A program made the translations under genes and the position numbers. This document shows, piece after piece, positions 11,177-21,876 of a stretch of DNA of 64,000 bases. Source of the DNA: a virus. Each line of letters begins with the position of its first letter. Position 1 is the stretch's first letter. The notes under the pieces are model-generated. The model saw only the letters and a list, made by a program, of their open reading frames with translations, did no database searches and was not told where the DNA came from. The stretch covers positions 1 to 64,000 of IMG/VR virus record IMGVR_UViG_3300046170_000313; one strand, written 5' to 3'.

Positions 11177-14100
11177 TTACTCTCCTCCGAGTGCTAGAAT
11201 GAATGGGGTTAGGGTTGAGAACAACGACTTGGAATATGCCGTTCCAGAGATAGTACCAGTATTCTGGTTAATGATTAGTCCGTCACCAATCTTGAAGTTA
11301 CCTGACTGATCAGTACTGGTGAATACGACCAGACCACCATTCAGATTCACAGTTTCATTTTGAGGAATAGTAACGCCACCATTCTGAGGAAGTGCAGCCT
11401 TTACATTAATACCAGAACCAATATATTCAAATGCATGAGATGATGCGAGAACTCTACTTTGCTTGTAGAACTCAACTTCCATTCCAGCGGTTACTTCATA
11501 TGGAACCTGTGCGTCAAGGGTGATTGTTGAGATTCCTGCAGAAGGATATGTTGCCTTATTAACTGTGTAGTAACTTGGATACATATCAATCACGATTCTT
11601 GCAGGTGTTCCTCCACCTATAGGAGCACCGATTGTAACGGTTGGAGGAACAATGAATCCTCTACCGCTAGAAACAACTTCAACTCCAGTTACCTGACCAT
11701 TCTCGACTGTTGCGATTGCCTGTGCAGGTACGCCCCAATCAGTTGTTGGATTACCAATAGTAACTTCTGGAGTACTGGTATAACCAGAACCTTTAGTTGT
11801 TACTCTAATCTTGTCAACCTGATAGTATAACTTATCAAACACAGTTACTTGACCGTCGAACGGTCTCTGTGGATTAATCTGTACTGTACCACCAGAAGTA
11901 TATGAGTGTGGGAATGGACCTTTACCTACGTTAGCGGTAAAGTCTGTTGAAGTTGTAGCAACCGAGCATGTGGTTGGTTGACCCTTAACGATTGCGTCAG
12001 TTGCGATACCAATGAGGTTATCAATAGTATCTTGAACATTTTGGCAAGCGTCTGGATCGTTATTGGAGTTAACAACAGGATCAGGAGCGAGCTTGAAGTT
12101 CTTGCTATTTAGTTGATTATTGATAGCGAGTTGCATATAGTCAGCAGATGCACGGAAAGCAGTTACGGTTTCAACTTCTTCACCGATTAGTGCATCAGAG
12201 AGTGGCTTGCCAGTCTCTTGATCGAAGTAGTAGTTGGTTGCACTAATGATATTTTTATTAGTGAAGTTAAGAAGATCATTCTTAACTGCATCAACGATGT
12301 AACCAATGTCTCTTCTGCACTTAGTCTCTTGATCTAGGAGTCTACCTGCATTAGGTAAGAAGTTATCTAGTTCAGTTAGAGTACCGATTCCGATTACAGT
12401 TGTAACGATTCCGATTCTATTATCAACTACGTCCTGAACATCTTGACAGGTTTCAGGATTACCCGATCTTGTATAAGTGATTACTGGACCAACACCGTAG
12501 TTTGCACCACCGAAGGATAGAGTTAGATCCTTAGTATAGAGTTGGTTAGTTAGAGCACCCTTCATGTAATCACCTGCCTTACCGAAAGCAGTTACAGATT
12601 CAGATCTTTCACCATACAGACCTGGAGTTAGTGGTTGACCAGTTCCAGTGAAGTATTGCTTAGTGAAGTCTCTTGAATAAGTATTGCCTCCGAGGAATAC
12701 GTCAGTTGAAACAGCGTCAACTAGGTATCCAATGTCTCTTGCACACTTATAACCACCTGGGGAAGAAGTAGTTCCGAGACCAACGAAGTCATCTGCATCA
12801 GTTCCATAACCAACTGTCTGACCAAACTCGCCTAGTTCTAAGTAGAAATAACCATTGTTGATACCGTATGTTTCATCATAAAGTGCTGCAGTGTTACCTG
12901 CGGCAACTACGACTGTTACAATACCAACTAGGTTTTCAATGTTTGCCTGAACATCTGCACAGGTTTCACCATTACCCGAAGCATTATACTCGATATTACC
13001 ACCAGCACCATTGTAAGATGCAGGACCGAAGGATAAAGTTAGATCCTTAGAATATAGTTGGTTAGTTACTGCTTGCTTCATGAGAGGTTCAGCAGCTTCA
13101 AATGCGGTTAGTGAAGGTGCGAGTTCACCGTCTAGTCCGCCTCTGATTACTGATCCATCAGCGTAGTAGTATTGCTCAGAGAATCCTCTGGAATATCTAT
13201 TACCACCAGTAAACACGTCAGTTGATACTGCATCAACTAAGAATCCAAGGTCTCTAGCACACTTGTAACCGCCAGGGTTCTCAGTGGTTCCGATACCAGT
13301 TCCTCTGTCGAAGATTCCAGTATCATAAGTTAGAGTGCCGAATGAAGCAGTGCTTCCAGCACCAAGAGCAACAGTTACAATACCAACCAGAGTATCAATG
13401 TTATCCTGAACATCTAAGCAGGAATTCTCGTTTCCAGACTGTAGAACAGGGATAGAGGAACCGATACCATAGTACTGAGGACCAGATGAAATACCAAGAT
13501 CCTTAGTATAGAGTTGGTTAGTGATTGCATCCTTCATCCACTCACCGCCACCCATTAAACCAACGATTGTTGGAGAAACTTCATTTCCATCAATGTAAAT
13601 AGCACCAGACTCGTTGAAGTATTGCTTGGTAAACTCTTGTGAGTATCTGTTACCAGAAGTAAATACGTCGGTTGCGACGGCATCAACAAAGAATCCAACG
13701 TCTCTTGCACACTTATAACCACCTGGAGTGTTAGTTGTACCAACACCAACTGATTGATCAAATAGACCAGTGTTGAGTGGGAATGTGATAGAAGCAGTGC
13801 TTCCAGCACCAAGAGAAGATGTTACGATTCCAGCGAGAGTATCAATGGTATCTTGAATATCCTGACATGCAGTTGAAGAAGTGTTAGGAACGTCTGAACC
13901 CTCATTTCCTGCATTATATGTTGGGTTACCAACTGAGATTGTTAGATCAGAGTATGTAGCGCCAACTAAAGAGTTAGTAACTGCATTGAGCATGTACCCT
14001 CTTGCTTGATCAAAGACATAGATTGACTCATCAATCTCACCCTGTAGACCATTAGAGATTATTGAACCATTTTCAAAATATTGGAAGGTGAACTCAGAAG

Positions 14101-17100
14101 CATAAGTATTACCACCAGTTAGTACATCAAGAGCAACTGCATCAATGAAGAATCCAGTATCTCTCTTACACTTCTCTTCAACTGAAGCGAAGTTGAATGA
14201 ACTGAATAGTGGGTTATTGACTGCATCGGTGAACGCTGCGCCAACGATTACCTCCTTATTGAGTTGAATCATTCTGTAGGCATCATAATATCTTGATCTT
14301 CCGTTAGACTGTGCGTCACCTGGGAAGTAGAATGCATCATAATCATCATAACCTTGAGCAATAGAACCGATAGATCTATCGATAACTTCTTGCTTGTTCT
14401 TTTGGATTAGACGATATGAATCGAAGTATCTGTACTGCTCATCATCTCTCTCATCAAATCCAGTGTTAAGAGTTGGGAGTTGTGAAGTGGTTCCTAGACC
14501 AACTGCAACAGTTGCAATACCAACTAGGTTCTCGATTAGGTCTTGAACATCTGCACAAGATGATGCGCTTCTGTTGTCATTAGTGACGTAATCGGGAGAA
14601 ATAGTTAGGTCTTGAGCATTGAGTTGGTTAGTTACTGCTCCTCTTGCGAGATCGCCAAGTGCAGTGAATGCGGTAACTGACTCAGACTCTTCACCGAGTA
14701 GACCATCAGAGATTGGATTACCATTACCATCGAAGTATGATAGAGCGAATCCAACAACATTATCGTTAGAACCTGCCCATACATCCTCTGCGAGTGCGGA
14801 GTGTAGATAACCAAGATCTCTAGCGCACTTAAATCCGCCTGGGGATGCTACAGTACCAACACCCGACTGGTTAAAGTAACCAACATTTAATGTTGGAAGA
14901 CTATTGGTTGATCCAAATCCTACTGCAGTAGTAACCACTCCAACTAGGTTTTCAATGTTTGCTTGGACATCAACACAAGCTTCAGCATTACCAGAAGGTA
15001 GTACAGGGATGGAAGAACCAGCGCCTGCATAAATCGCTTTACCTGGGGAGATTGTTAGATCCTTAACATTAAGTTGGTTAGTGATTGCCTTTCTTGCATA
15101 GAATCCTGCGTAATCGAAGGAAACAACGCTTGGTGACTCTTCACCAGTTAGACTTTCTGTTGGTGAACCTGCTCCATCAAAGTAGAATAGAGTGAAGTCT
15201 CTTGTGTAGCTATTACCGCCTGTGAATACGTCAGTTGCAACAGCATCGACAAGGTAACCAATATCTCTTGCACACTTAGTACCACCAGGAGATAGAGTAC
15301 CGAAGTCTTCCATCTGGAGTGATAACTTAGTGAATGGATCAGTGTTGACTACAAAGTTACCAGTATTGAGAGCATCGCCAGAAGGTAGTTGTGTAGTGGT
15401 TCCGAGACCAACTGCAACTGTTACGATACCAACTAAGTTCTCAATAGCAGACTGAACATCAATACAAGCATTAGCATTACCAGAGAGTAACACAGGTAGT
15501 TTAGTATCACCGATACCGTATCTAGCAGTACCAGAAGAAATGCCAACATCCTTAGAGTTAAGTTGGTTGGTAACTGCCTTCTTCATGAAGGTCTCTGCAG
15601 AATCAAATGCTACAAGTGATTGTGCTTCTTCACCAACCAGACCATTGCTGATTGGAAGTCCAGCGCCATCAAAGTATTGAAGAACGAACTCTCTAGAATA
15701 GCTGTTGCCTCCAGTAAATACGTCGGTTGAAACTGCATCAACTAAGAATCCAATATCTCTAGCACACTTGAATCCACCTGGGGATGAAGTAGTACCAATA
15801 CCAATACCAGATTGTGAGAAGTAACCATCATTGATTGATGTAGGAACGTCTGCGAATGTTGCGGTTGTACCAATAGAAACAACTGCAGTAACAACTCCAA
15901 CCAGAGTATCAATGTTATCCTGAACATCAATACATGCTGCTGCATTGCCCGAAGGAAGAACTGCAATATCTCCACCAGCACCACCATAAGTAGCAGCACC
16001 AGAAGAAATGCCAACATCCTTTCTATAAAGTTGGTTGGTGATTGCGTCCTTCATAAACTCACCAGCAGCAATGAATGCAGTGTTTGAAGGAGCTTCTTCG
16101 CCTAATAGACCTGTCTTAATCCATCCACGATAGGTTGGTTCATATGACTTGACAGAATCGATTGTTGTTCTTACGAATGTATGTGCAGACTGTGGAAGAT
16201 GCTTGATTGCTCCAGCGATTGCACTTACAAATGTATGTGCTGTTTGTGGTTCATGTCTAATAGCATTACACTCAGCACGTACAAATGTGTGTACAGAACC
16301 TGATGCAGAACCAGCATTTCCAACATTAACTGTGAATGTACCAGTCTGCCTCTCAAGACCGTTTGCAGATGCACTTACAAATGTGTGAGTTCCAGTATAG
16401 TCAGAAGCACCAATATTAATCTTGAAGGTATTATCAGTCTTCTCACTGATCTTTAACCAGCGACTTGATGGATAATCATATCCAGCGCGTGGATATGACT
16501 TAGATACTGTGTTACCATCTAGTTCGCAAGTGAAGGTTAGTGAACCATCATCAAGTTTAATATAATCTTCATTAGCAAATCCATGAGAAGCAACTGTTAG
16601 AACAACATCTCCAGTTGCAGGGTCATAAGTTGCTGCAGTTACAGTATGAGTGGAAACGCCAACTTCATTGATCGCAGTTGCGATACCTGAGATTGGGTTG
16701 CCTGCTGCAGGATATGCATGTTCAGTAGCATTTCCATCCTGGTCACAAGTGAAGATCATTGACTCATCTTCAATAATGACTGCACGACCAACGCCAAGAC
16801 CATGCTGACCAACAGTAACAGTTAGATCACCAGTTGCTGCATTATAAGTAGCAGCAGTTGGATCAAAGTACTTGTTAGGACCAGACTTACCTACATTGAC
16901 GGTTAGAGAATCATCTGTAACACCAGTAATCTTGATTGATCTACCTGCGTATGGATCGATTCCTGGACGTGGATATGTCTTCTGTGCTTGATTATTATCA
17001 AATGCACAAGTTAAGGTGAAAGAGTTGTCCTCGATAATAATACCCTCTCCAACACTCAGTGTGTGTTGACCAACAGTAACGGTGAAGTCACCAGTTGCAG

Positions 17101-20100
17101 GATCATATGTTGCTGCAGTTGGGTTGAATGACCAGTCAGTACCAGAAGCACCAACATTAACAGTCACTGATGTTGCACTAGTTCCAGTAATCGTTAGAGG
17201 AGAGTTATATGCAACTTGACCTTTTGCTGGTAGAGAGTGCTCACTCTTATTGCCATCCATTGCACAAGTGAAAGTGAAGCTTTCCTTGTCTAGGAAGATA
17301 ACATCATTTAGTTGTAGTGGGTGATCTGCACCAACAATCATCGTGAAGTCGCCAGTTGCAGGATCATAAGTTGCAGAAGTTGGTGTCCAACCTGCTGCCT
17401 CTTGGAAGTTATTTTGTAGATAACCAATAGCGTAGGAGTTACCTCCAGTAAATACGTCAGTTGAAACAGCGTCAACTAAGAATCCAAGATCTCTAGCACA
17501 CTTAAGTCCACCAGGAGAATAAGAGCTAATACCAAGTGCCTGGTTAAACTCACCTACGTCTAGAGTTCCTTGACTTGTAGGTAGTTCTGAAGTTGTACCG
17601 ATACCTACAGCGTAAGTAACAATTCCCACAAGTGCATCAATACTATCCTGAACATCTAGACATGCATTTGCATTACCAGATCTTAGAACCTCAATGTCAG
17701 AACCGCCACCTCCGAAGTATGCTTTACCCGAAGAAATGCCAACATCCTTATTGAAGAGTTGGTTAGTTACTGCATCCTTCATGTATTCGCCAGCAGATTC
17801 AAATGCGACGACTGAAGGACCTTCTTCACCTAGAAGACCATTAATGATTGGAGCAGCATTATCAAAATACTGCAATGCAAATCCATCTGCATAGTAGTTA
17901 CCAGCAGTGAATAGGTCAGTTGAAATAGCATCGATGAAGAAACCAAGGTCTCTTGCACACTTATAACCACCTGGCGATGAAGTAGTACCAACACCAACAG
18001 ACTGGTTGAAGTAACCATAGTTGATAGTTGCCGTTACATCAGATGTAGTTGCAGTGGTTCCTAGACCAACAACTGAAGTAACGATACCGATTAGGTTATC
18101 AATGTTGTTCTGAACGTCAATACATGAAGCTTCGTTACCAGATCTTAGAACAGCAATATCACCTCCACCACCACCATAAGAAGCAGAACCAGATGAAATA
18201 CCAAGATCTTTAGTATAGAGTTGGTTAGTGATTGCGTCCTTCATGAACTCACCAGCTCCGATGAATCCATATAGAGACTGTAGTTCTTCTTCGTATAGAC
18301 CCTCACTGATTGGATTACCAGTTCCATCATCGAAGTACTCAAGGATAAACTCTCTAGAATAGAGGTTACCGCCAGTAAATACGTCAGTTGAAACTGAATC
18401 GATTAGGAATCCGATGTCTCTAGAACACTTGAATCCGCCTGGAGTTGCAGTGGTTCCGATACCTGCTTGGTTGAAGATACCGAGATTTCTTGTACCAGCG
18501 AAGGAGGTTGTATTTGCCTCAGTAATAGCATCAGTTACGATTGTAACTAGGTTTTCAATGTTTGTTTGTACGTTAGCACAAGCACCAGTATCAGTATTTG
18601 AAGATGCTAGAGGATCAGTTGTAATACCAACATCAGTATAGGTTAGGTTGTTAGCAATAGCTAACTTCATTCTGTTTCTTGCTTCATTGAAAGCGTAGAT
18701 GGATTGAACCTCTTCGCCACCAATACCATTATCATAGATAGCACCATTCTCAAAATATTGTAGAGTAAAGTCTTGAGAATATGCGTTACCACCAGTTAGA
18801 ATGTCAAGAGAAATGGCATCAATAAAGTAACCAAGGTCTCTCTTACACTTAGTTTCAGTGCTAAGGATACCAGGATACTGAGTTCTTGTAGCATTCCAAG
18901 AACCATTAATAATCTCATCTTTGTTTTTCTGGATCAGACGATATGAATCATAGTATCTGGAACGTGCATTTGTCTCTTCATCACCAGGGAATACCCAATC
19001 AGTTGGATAAAGATCATAGTTAACAGTGATGTTACCAATAGATCTATCAATAATTTCTCTTCTGTTCTGTTGGATTAGACGATATGAATCGAAGAATCTT
19101 GATCTTTCATTAGTTTGAAGATCGTTAGGGAAGTAGAAATCAGGATAACTGATAGAGATAGATGCCAGCGACTTATCAATAATCTCCTGTCTATTCTGTT
19201 GGATTAGACGATATGAATCATAGTATCTGGATCTTGCTATAGTTTGAGAATCGCCTGGGAAATAAAAGTCTGGATGATCTAATGAAATAGCAGCAAGTGA
19301 CTTATCAATAACTTCTTGTCTGTTCTGCTGGATTAGGCGATATGAATCGAAATATCTTGAGCGAGCATTGGTCTCAAGATCTCCAGGGAAGTAGAATTGA
19401 TCATACTTAGTTGCAATAGAAGCAAGTGACTTATCAATAATCTCTTGCTTGTTCTCATTGATTAGACGATATGCATCATAGAATCTTGATCTTGCATTGG
19501 TCTCTGTATCGCCAGGGAAGAAGAAATCGTCATAGTCGTCATAATCTAATGAGATAGAAGCAAGGGACTTATCAACAATTTCTTGCTTGTTCTGAAGGAT
19601 TAGACGATAAGAATCATAGAATCTAGATCTATCAGTCGTCTCTGCATCATCAGGGAAGTAGAAATCTGGGTGATATAGACCGATAGTCGCAAGAGACTTA
19701 TCAATGATTTCATCTTTATTTGAGTTAATAAGATTAAATGAATCTTTAAATCTGTTTCTTGAAGTATCTGGGAAGTAGAAATCTGGGTGGTCAATAGCAA
19801 TCTGTGCTAGCGACTTATCAATAACTTCCTGTCTGTTCTTCTGAATCAGACGATATGAATCAAAGAATCTTGATCTTGCGTTTGTCTGATCATCATTAGG
19901 GAAGTAGAAATCAGGATGCTCAACAGCAATCTCTGCAAGTGATCTATCAATGATCTCTTGCTTATTCTGTTGGATTAGACGATATGAATCAAAGAATCTT
20001 GATCTTGAGTTAGTCTCTTCTTCGCCTGGGAATACAAAATCAGGATGCTTATAAGAGATAGAAGCAAGTGCCTTGTCAAGAATCTCAGTTCTGTTTGCTT

Positions 20101-21232
20101 CGATTGACTCACTAGCATCACTATATCTACCAGGAGCAACAGACTTAACTTCAAAAATAGTACCGTAGTTACCTGTTGGATATAGAAGTGTCTCCTGACC
20201 ACCGTCTGAAGTGCAAGTAAATCCTAAACCTGCAATAGTAACACCCATGCCAACACTTAGTTCGTGTTGTCTGTCGAGTGTGAATGAAGTAACTCCTGTT
20301 ACATGATCATAAACAGCGTCAACAACATTCATTACAGGGGCGTTTGCATCAATATTAATCTCAAAAGTAGATGCATCTACACCTGCATTTGATGTTACGA
20401 CACCAACATATTTGAGAGGTCCAACGCCATCAGCGACAAGACCGAAGTTACCGAATGATGAGTTAGAGTTGGTAAGGTCGCAAGCACCACCTGACTGACA
20501 GAGGATTGCGGTATCTGAACAGATGGTGAACATGGACACCAACTGAGCAAATGCTTCGTTGAAGATCTTAGCACCTAAACCACCTGGGTTAATCTGGGTA
20601 TAGGAGTCAAGAACCATGGACTTAATGGGTCCAATGGCATACTTACCATCAATGTTTAGACCAATAGTGCCTGGAATAAAGTTAGTACAGTTTTGAATAT
20701 ATGGCGACTGATCAATATAAGGAACAACTTCTGGGTTAAATGTAACAATAGCACCGTTAGATTTTTGCTCAGGTCCAATGAATGACATCTCTGCGATGTA
20801 GCATCCATTGTCTAACCAGAACAAGTCTCCTTGATTTTTTGGTGTAACCGTAACTTCACGAAGTGAGTCGCCAACGACTGACACATTGTCGGGAAGTACG
20901 ATTGGGTTATCTTCTAGATAAACTCCAGCACTAATTTTAATAACAGTTCCTGGGACAGATTCTGAGACGGCAGCTTTAACGGTTCTTTTTGCGTCTCCGA
21001 GTTTCTTACCTGTGTTGTTGTCGTTACCATCTTGTGTTACATATAGGACATTAATAACGGTCGCACCAGCACCAACTCTTACAATGTCTGTTCCAATACC
21101 TGGCCTATTTCTGGCCATGTAAACTTCGCCATCATTAGTATTAATGGCGATTTCCCCTAGAGGAAGATCAGAGACTGTAGGTTTTTTGTTAGGTACTGAA
21201 GACCTTTTGAATCTAATTTTAGGACTTGCCAT
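11177..21232 (-). CDS. Giant (3351-residue) multi-repeat putative tail fibre/appendage protein
   Basis: Starts at ATG 21232. The N-terminus (PTVSDLPLGEIAINTNDG) has the pattern common at the start of phage tail fibres. Residues ~75-250 resemble a right-handed beta-helix/pectin-lyase region (VIKISAGVYLEDNPIVLPDN). Three repeat families follow: ~12 helical units of ~44 residues with SYRLIQxNxQEIIDKSLA; about a dozen ~150-residue units with KCARDIGFLVDAVSTDVFTG and a second half containing CxDVQxNIxNLVGIVT; and five ~85-residue beta units (TAATYDPATGDFTVTVG). The C-terminus has beta motifs ending in LTPFILALGGE. Intact frame over 10 kb; the fibre role is inferred. Confidence 0.8.
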   Translation of the reverse strand: MASPKIRFKRSSVPNKKPTVSDLPLGEIAINTNDGEVYMARNRPGIGTDIVRVGAGATVINVLYVTQDGNDNNTGKKLGDAKRTVKAAVSESVPGTVIKISAGVYLEDNPIVLPDNVSVVGDSLREVTVTPKNQGDLFWLDNGCYIAEMSFIGPEQKSNGAIVTFNPEVVPYIDQSPYIQNCTNFIPGTIGLNIDGKYAIGPIKSMVLDSYTQINPGGLGAKIFNEAFAQLVSMFTICSDTAILCQSGGACDLTNSNSSFGNFGLVADGVGPLKYVGVVTSNAGVDASTFEINIDANAPVMNVVDAVYDHVTGVTSFTLDRQHELSVGMGVTIAGLGFTCTSDGGQETLLYPTGNYGTIFEVKSVAPGRYSDASESIEANRTEILDKALASISYKHPDFVFPGEEETNSRSRFFDSYRLIQQNKQEIIDRSLAEIAVEHPDFYFPNDDQTNARSRFFDSYRLIQKNRQEVIDKSLAQIAIDHPDFYFPDTSRNRFKDSFNLINSNKDEIIDKSLATIGLYHPDFYFPDDAETTDRSRFYDSYRLILQNKQEIVDKSLASISLDYDDYDDFFFPGDTETNARSRFYDAYRLINENKQEIIDKSLASIATKYDQFYFPGDLETNARSRYFDSYRLIQQNRQEVIDKSLAAISLDHPDFYFPGDSQTIARSRYYDSYRLIQQNRQEIIDKSLASISISYPDFYFPNDLQTNERSRFFDSYRLIQQNRREIIDRSIGNITVNYDLYPTDWVFPGDEETNARSRYYDSYRLIQKNKDEIINGSWNATRTQYPGILSTETKCKRDLGYFIDAISLDILTGGNAYSQDFTLQYFENGAIYDNGIGGEEVQSIYAFNEARNRMKLAIANNLTYTDVGITTDPLASSNTDTGACANVQTNIENLVTIVTDAITEANTTSFAGTRNLGIFNQAGIGTTATPGGFKCSRDIGFLIDSVSTDVFTGGNLYSREFILEYFDDGTGNPISEGLYEEELQSLYGFIGAGEFMKDAITNQLYTKDLGISSGSASYGGGGGDIAVLRSGNEASCIDVQNNIDNLIGIVTSVVGLGTTATTSDVTATINYGYFNQSVGVGTTSSPGGYKCARDLGFFIDAISTDLFTAGNYYADGFALQYFDNAAPIINGLLGEEGPSVVAFESAGEYMKDAVTNQLFNKDVGISSGKAYFGGGGSDIEVLRSGNANACLDVQDSIDALVGIVTYAVGIGTTSELPTSQGTLDVGEFNQALGISSYSPGGLKCARDLGFLVDAVSTDVFTGGNSYAIGYLQNNFQEAAGWTPTSATYDPATGDFTMIVGADHPLQLNDVIFLDKESFTFTCAMDGNKSEHSLPAKGQVAYNSPLTITGTSATSVTVNVGASGTDWSFNPTAATYDPATGDFTVTVGQHTLSVGEGIIIEDNSFTLTCAFDNNQAQKTYPRPGIDPYAGRSIKITGVTDDSLTVNVGKSGPNKYFDPTAATYNAATGDLTVTVGQHGLGVGRAVIIEDESMIFTCDQDGNATEHAYPAAGNPISGIATAINEVGVSTHTVTAATYDPATGDVVLTVASHGFANEDYIKLDDGSLTFTCELDGNTVSKSYPRAGYDYPSSRWLKISEKTDNTFKINIGASDYTGTHTFVSASANGLERQTGTFTVNVGNAGSASGSVHTFVRAECNAIRHEPQTAHTFVSAIAGAIKHLPQSAHTFVRTTIDSVKSYEPTYRGWIKTGLLGEEAPSNTAFIAAGEFMKDAITNQLYRKDVGISSGAATYGGAGGDIAVLPSGNAAACIDVQDNIDTLVGVVTAVVSIGTTATFADVPTSINDGYFSQSGIGIGTTSSPGGFKCARDIGFLVDAVSTDVFTGGNSYSREFVLQYFDGAGLPISNGLVGEEAQSLVAFDSAETFMKKAVTNQLNSKDVGISSGTARYGIGDTKLPVLLSGNANACIDVQSAIENLVGIVTVAVGLGTTTQLPSGDALNTGNFVVNTDPFTKLSLQMEDFGTLSPGGTKCARDIGYLVDAVATDVFTGGNSYTRDFTLFYFDGAGSPTESLTGEESPSVVSFDYAGFYARKAITNQLNVKDLTISPGKAIYAGAGSSIPVLPSGNAEACVDVQANIENLVGVVTTAVGFGSTNSLPTLNVGYFNQSGVGTVASPGGFKCARDLGYLHSALAEDVWAGSNDNVVGFALSYFDGNGNPISDGLLGEESESVTAFTALGDLARGAVTNQLNAQDLTISPDYVTNDNRSASSCADVQDLIENLVGIATVAVGLGTTSQLPTLNTGFDERDDEQYRYFDSYRLIQKNKQEVIDRSIGSIAQGYDDYDAFYFPGDAQSNGRSRYYDAYRMIQLNKEVIVGAAFTDAVNNPLFSSFNFASVEEKCKRDTGFFIDAVALDVLTGGNTYASEFTFQYFENGSIISNGLQGEIDESIYVFDQARGYMLNAVTNSLVGATYSDLTISVGNPTYNAGNEGSDVPNTSSTACQDIQDTIDTLAGIVTSSLGAGSTASITFPLNTGLFDQSVGVGTTNTPGGYKCARDVGFFVDAVATDVFTSGNRYSQEFTKQYFNESGAIYIDGNEVSPTIVGLMGGGEWMKDAITNQLYTKDLGISSGPQYYGIGSSIPVLQSGNENSCLDVQDNIDTLVGIVTVALGAGSTASFGTLTYDTGIFDRGTGIGTTENPGGYKCARDLGFLVDAVSTDVFTGGNRYSRGFSEQYYYADGSVIRGGLDGELAPSLTAFEAAEPLMKQAVTNQLYSKDLTLSFGPASYNGAGGNIEYNASGNGETCADVQANIENLVGIVTVVVAAGNTAALYDETYGINNGYFYLELGEFGQTVGYGTDADDFVGLGTTSSPGGYKCARDIGYLVDAVSTDVFLGGNTYSRDFTKQYFTGTGQPLTPGLYGERSESVTAFGKAGDYMKGALTNQLYTKDLTLSFGGANYGVGPVITYTRSGNPETCQDVQDVVDNRIGIVTTVIGIGTLTELDNFLPNAGRLLDQETKCRRDIGYIVDAVKNDLLNFTNKNIISATNYYFDQETGKPLSDALIGEEVETVTAFRASADYMQLAINNQLNSKNFKLAPDPVVNSNNDPDACQNVQDTIDNLIGIATDAIVKGQPTTCSVATTSTDFTANVGKGPFPHSYTSGGTVQINPQRPFDGQVTVFDKLYYQVDKIRVTTKGSGYTSTPEVTIGNPTTDWGVPAQAIATVENGQVTGVEVVSSGRGFIVPPTVTIGAPIGGGTPARIVIDMYPSYYTVNKATYPSAGISTITLDAQVPYEVTAGMEVEFYKQSRVLASSHAFEYIGSGINVKAALPQNGGVTIPQNETVNLNGGLVVFTSTDQSGNFKIGDGLIINQNTGTISGTAYSKSLFSTLTPFILALGGE
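11990..18860 (-). repeat. ~150-residue CARD/VDAV repeats in the giant protein
   Basis: About twelve units share a first half with KCxRDIGxxVDAVxTDVxTGGN and an aromatic YFDG/YFE segment, and a second half with MKxAxTNQL, a Gly-rich loop, CxDVQxxIxNLVGIVT, and often GxGTTSSPGG. Two cysteines per unit are conserved, which is unusual for a phage fibre; they could form disulfides or bind metal. Confidence 0.85.
16140..17395 (-). repeat. ~85-residue beta repeats with HTFV motifs
   Basis: Five units contain TAATYDPATGDFTVTVG, then FTLTCAxDxN and SLTVNVG. They end in a cluster of AHTFVSA / HTFVRA segments with short basic linkers. They form an inserted island between two of the ~150-residue repeats. 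The pattern resembles beta-sandwich adhesion modules, but the fold assignment is a guess. Confidence 0.75.
18875..20105 (-). repeat. ~44-residue helical YRLIQ repeats in the giant protein
   Basis: About ten consecutive units follow the pattern (D)SYRLIQxNKQEIIDKSLAxI, then xHPDFYFPGDxxTNARSRF. Two further copies lie apart near 14220-14440. Aromatic and Arg positions are strictly kept while linkers vary, suggesting a repeated helical hairpin. DNA identity between units is only moderate, so the duplications are not recent. Confidence 0.85.
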
Positions 21233-21314
21233 TAACCCATCCAGAAAAATTTTCGGTACTTTTACTTTATTTATGAAATATTTTTATTAAGTTACATTAC
21301 AATATTATAAATCT

Positions 21315-21827
21315 TTAAACTCCGTAGAGTCCACAATCAACAGTAATATTCTCCATCAATCTCTCACCATCTTCACAGGTGATGACTTGAGACTGACCAG
21401 CGCAATCATTCAACCATAGTGCTCCAATTTCAAGAGCAGCATATGCTTCTGCAAGAACACTATTACCATTTAATGTAGTTCTCTGAGCAAACTTCATTCT
21501 ATCATCATCATTATCATAATACATTGCAGCTTTCTCTGCAGAGTTAGTAGCAGTATCAAAATAGTTCAGAACAATGCCAACATCATTACCCAAATCTTGA
21601 GTTGGAGGAACTAACTCTCCAGTACCCTCATCTAATACTAAACCAAGTTCGATTAAAGGATCTCTGAGCGTGAAAGTTTCAGAATCTACAAGGAATCTTC
21701 CACCATCAATAAGCAAATCACCAGTAATATTGGCATTACCAATAACTGTTAGTACAGTTTCGAAGTCAGTGTATCCCTGAACACCAAGTGTTAACTCCCT
21801 TTGAGTGGGACTTAAATATTTTGCCAT
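21315..21827 (-). CDS. Small fibre-family structural protein with the MAKYLS N-terminus
   Basis: 170 residues from ATG 21827. Residues 1-45 match the N-termini of the 709- and 672-residue fibre proteins (MAKYLSPTQRELTLGVQGYT, then VTGN-like VIGNANITGDLLIDG), followed by a short unrelated C-terminal domain with two Cys pairs (NDCAGQSQVITC, ENITVDCGLYG). It may be a short member of the same attachment family or a baseplate-proximal adaptor. No enzyme motif. Confidence 0.65.
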   Translation of the reverse strand: MAKYLSPTQRELTLGVQGYTDFETVLTVIGNANITGDLLIDGGRFLVDSETFTLRDPLIELGLVLDEGTGELVPPTQDLGNDVGIVLNYFDTATNSAEKAAMYYDNDDDRMKFAQRTTLNGNSVLAEAYAALEIGALWLNDCAGQSQVITCEDGERLMENITVDCGLYGV

Positions 21828-21876
21828 TTAGAAATAACCCTTCTTGACCGTAAAGTTATTTAGGGAAATAGTATTT

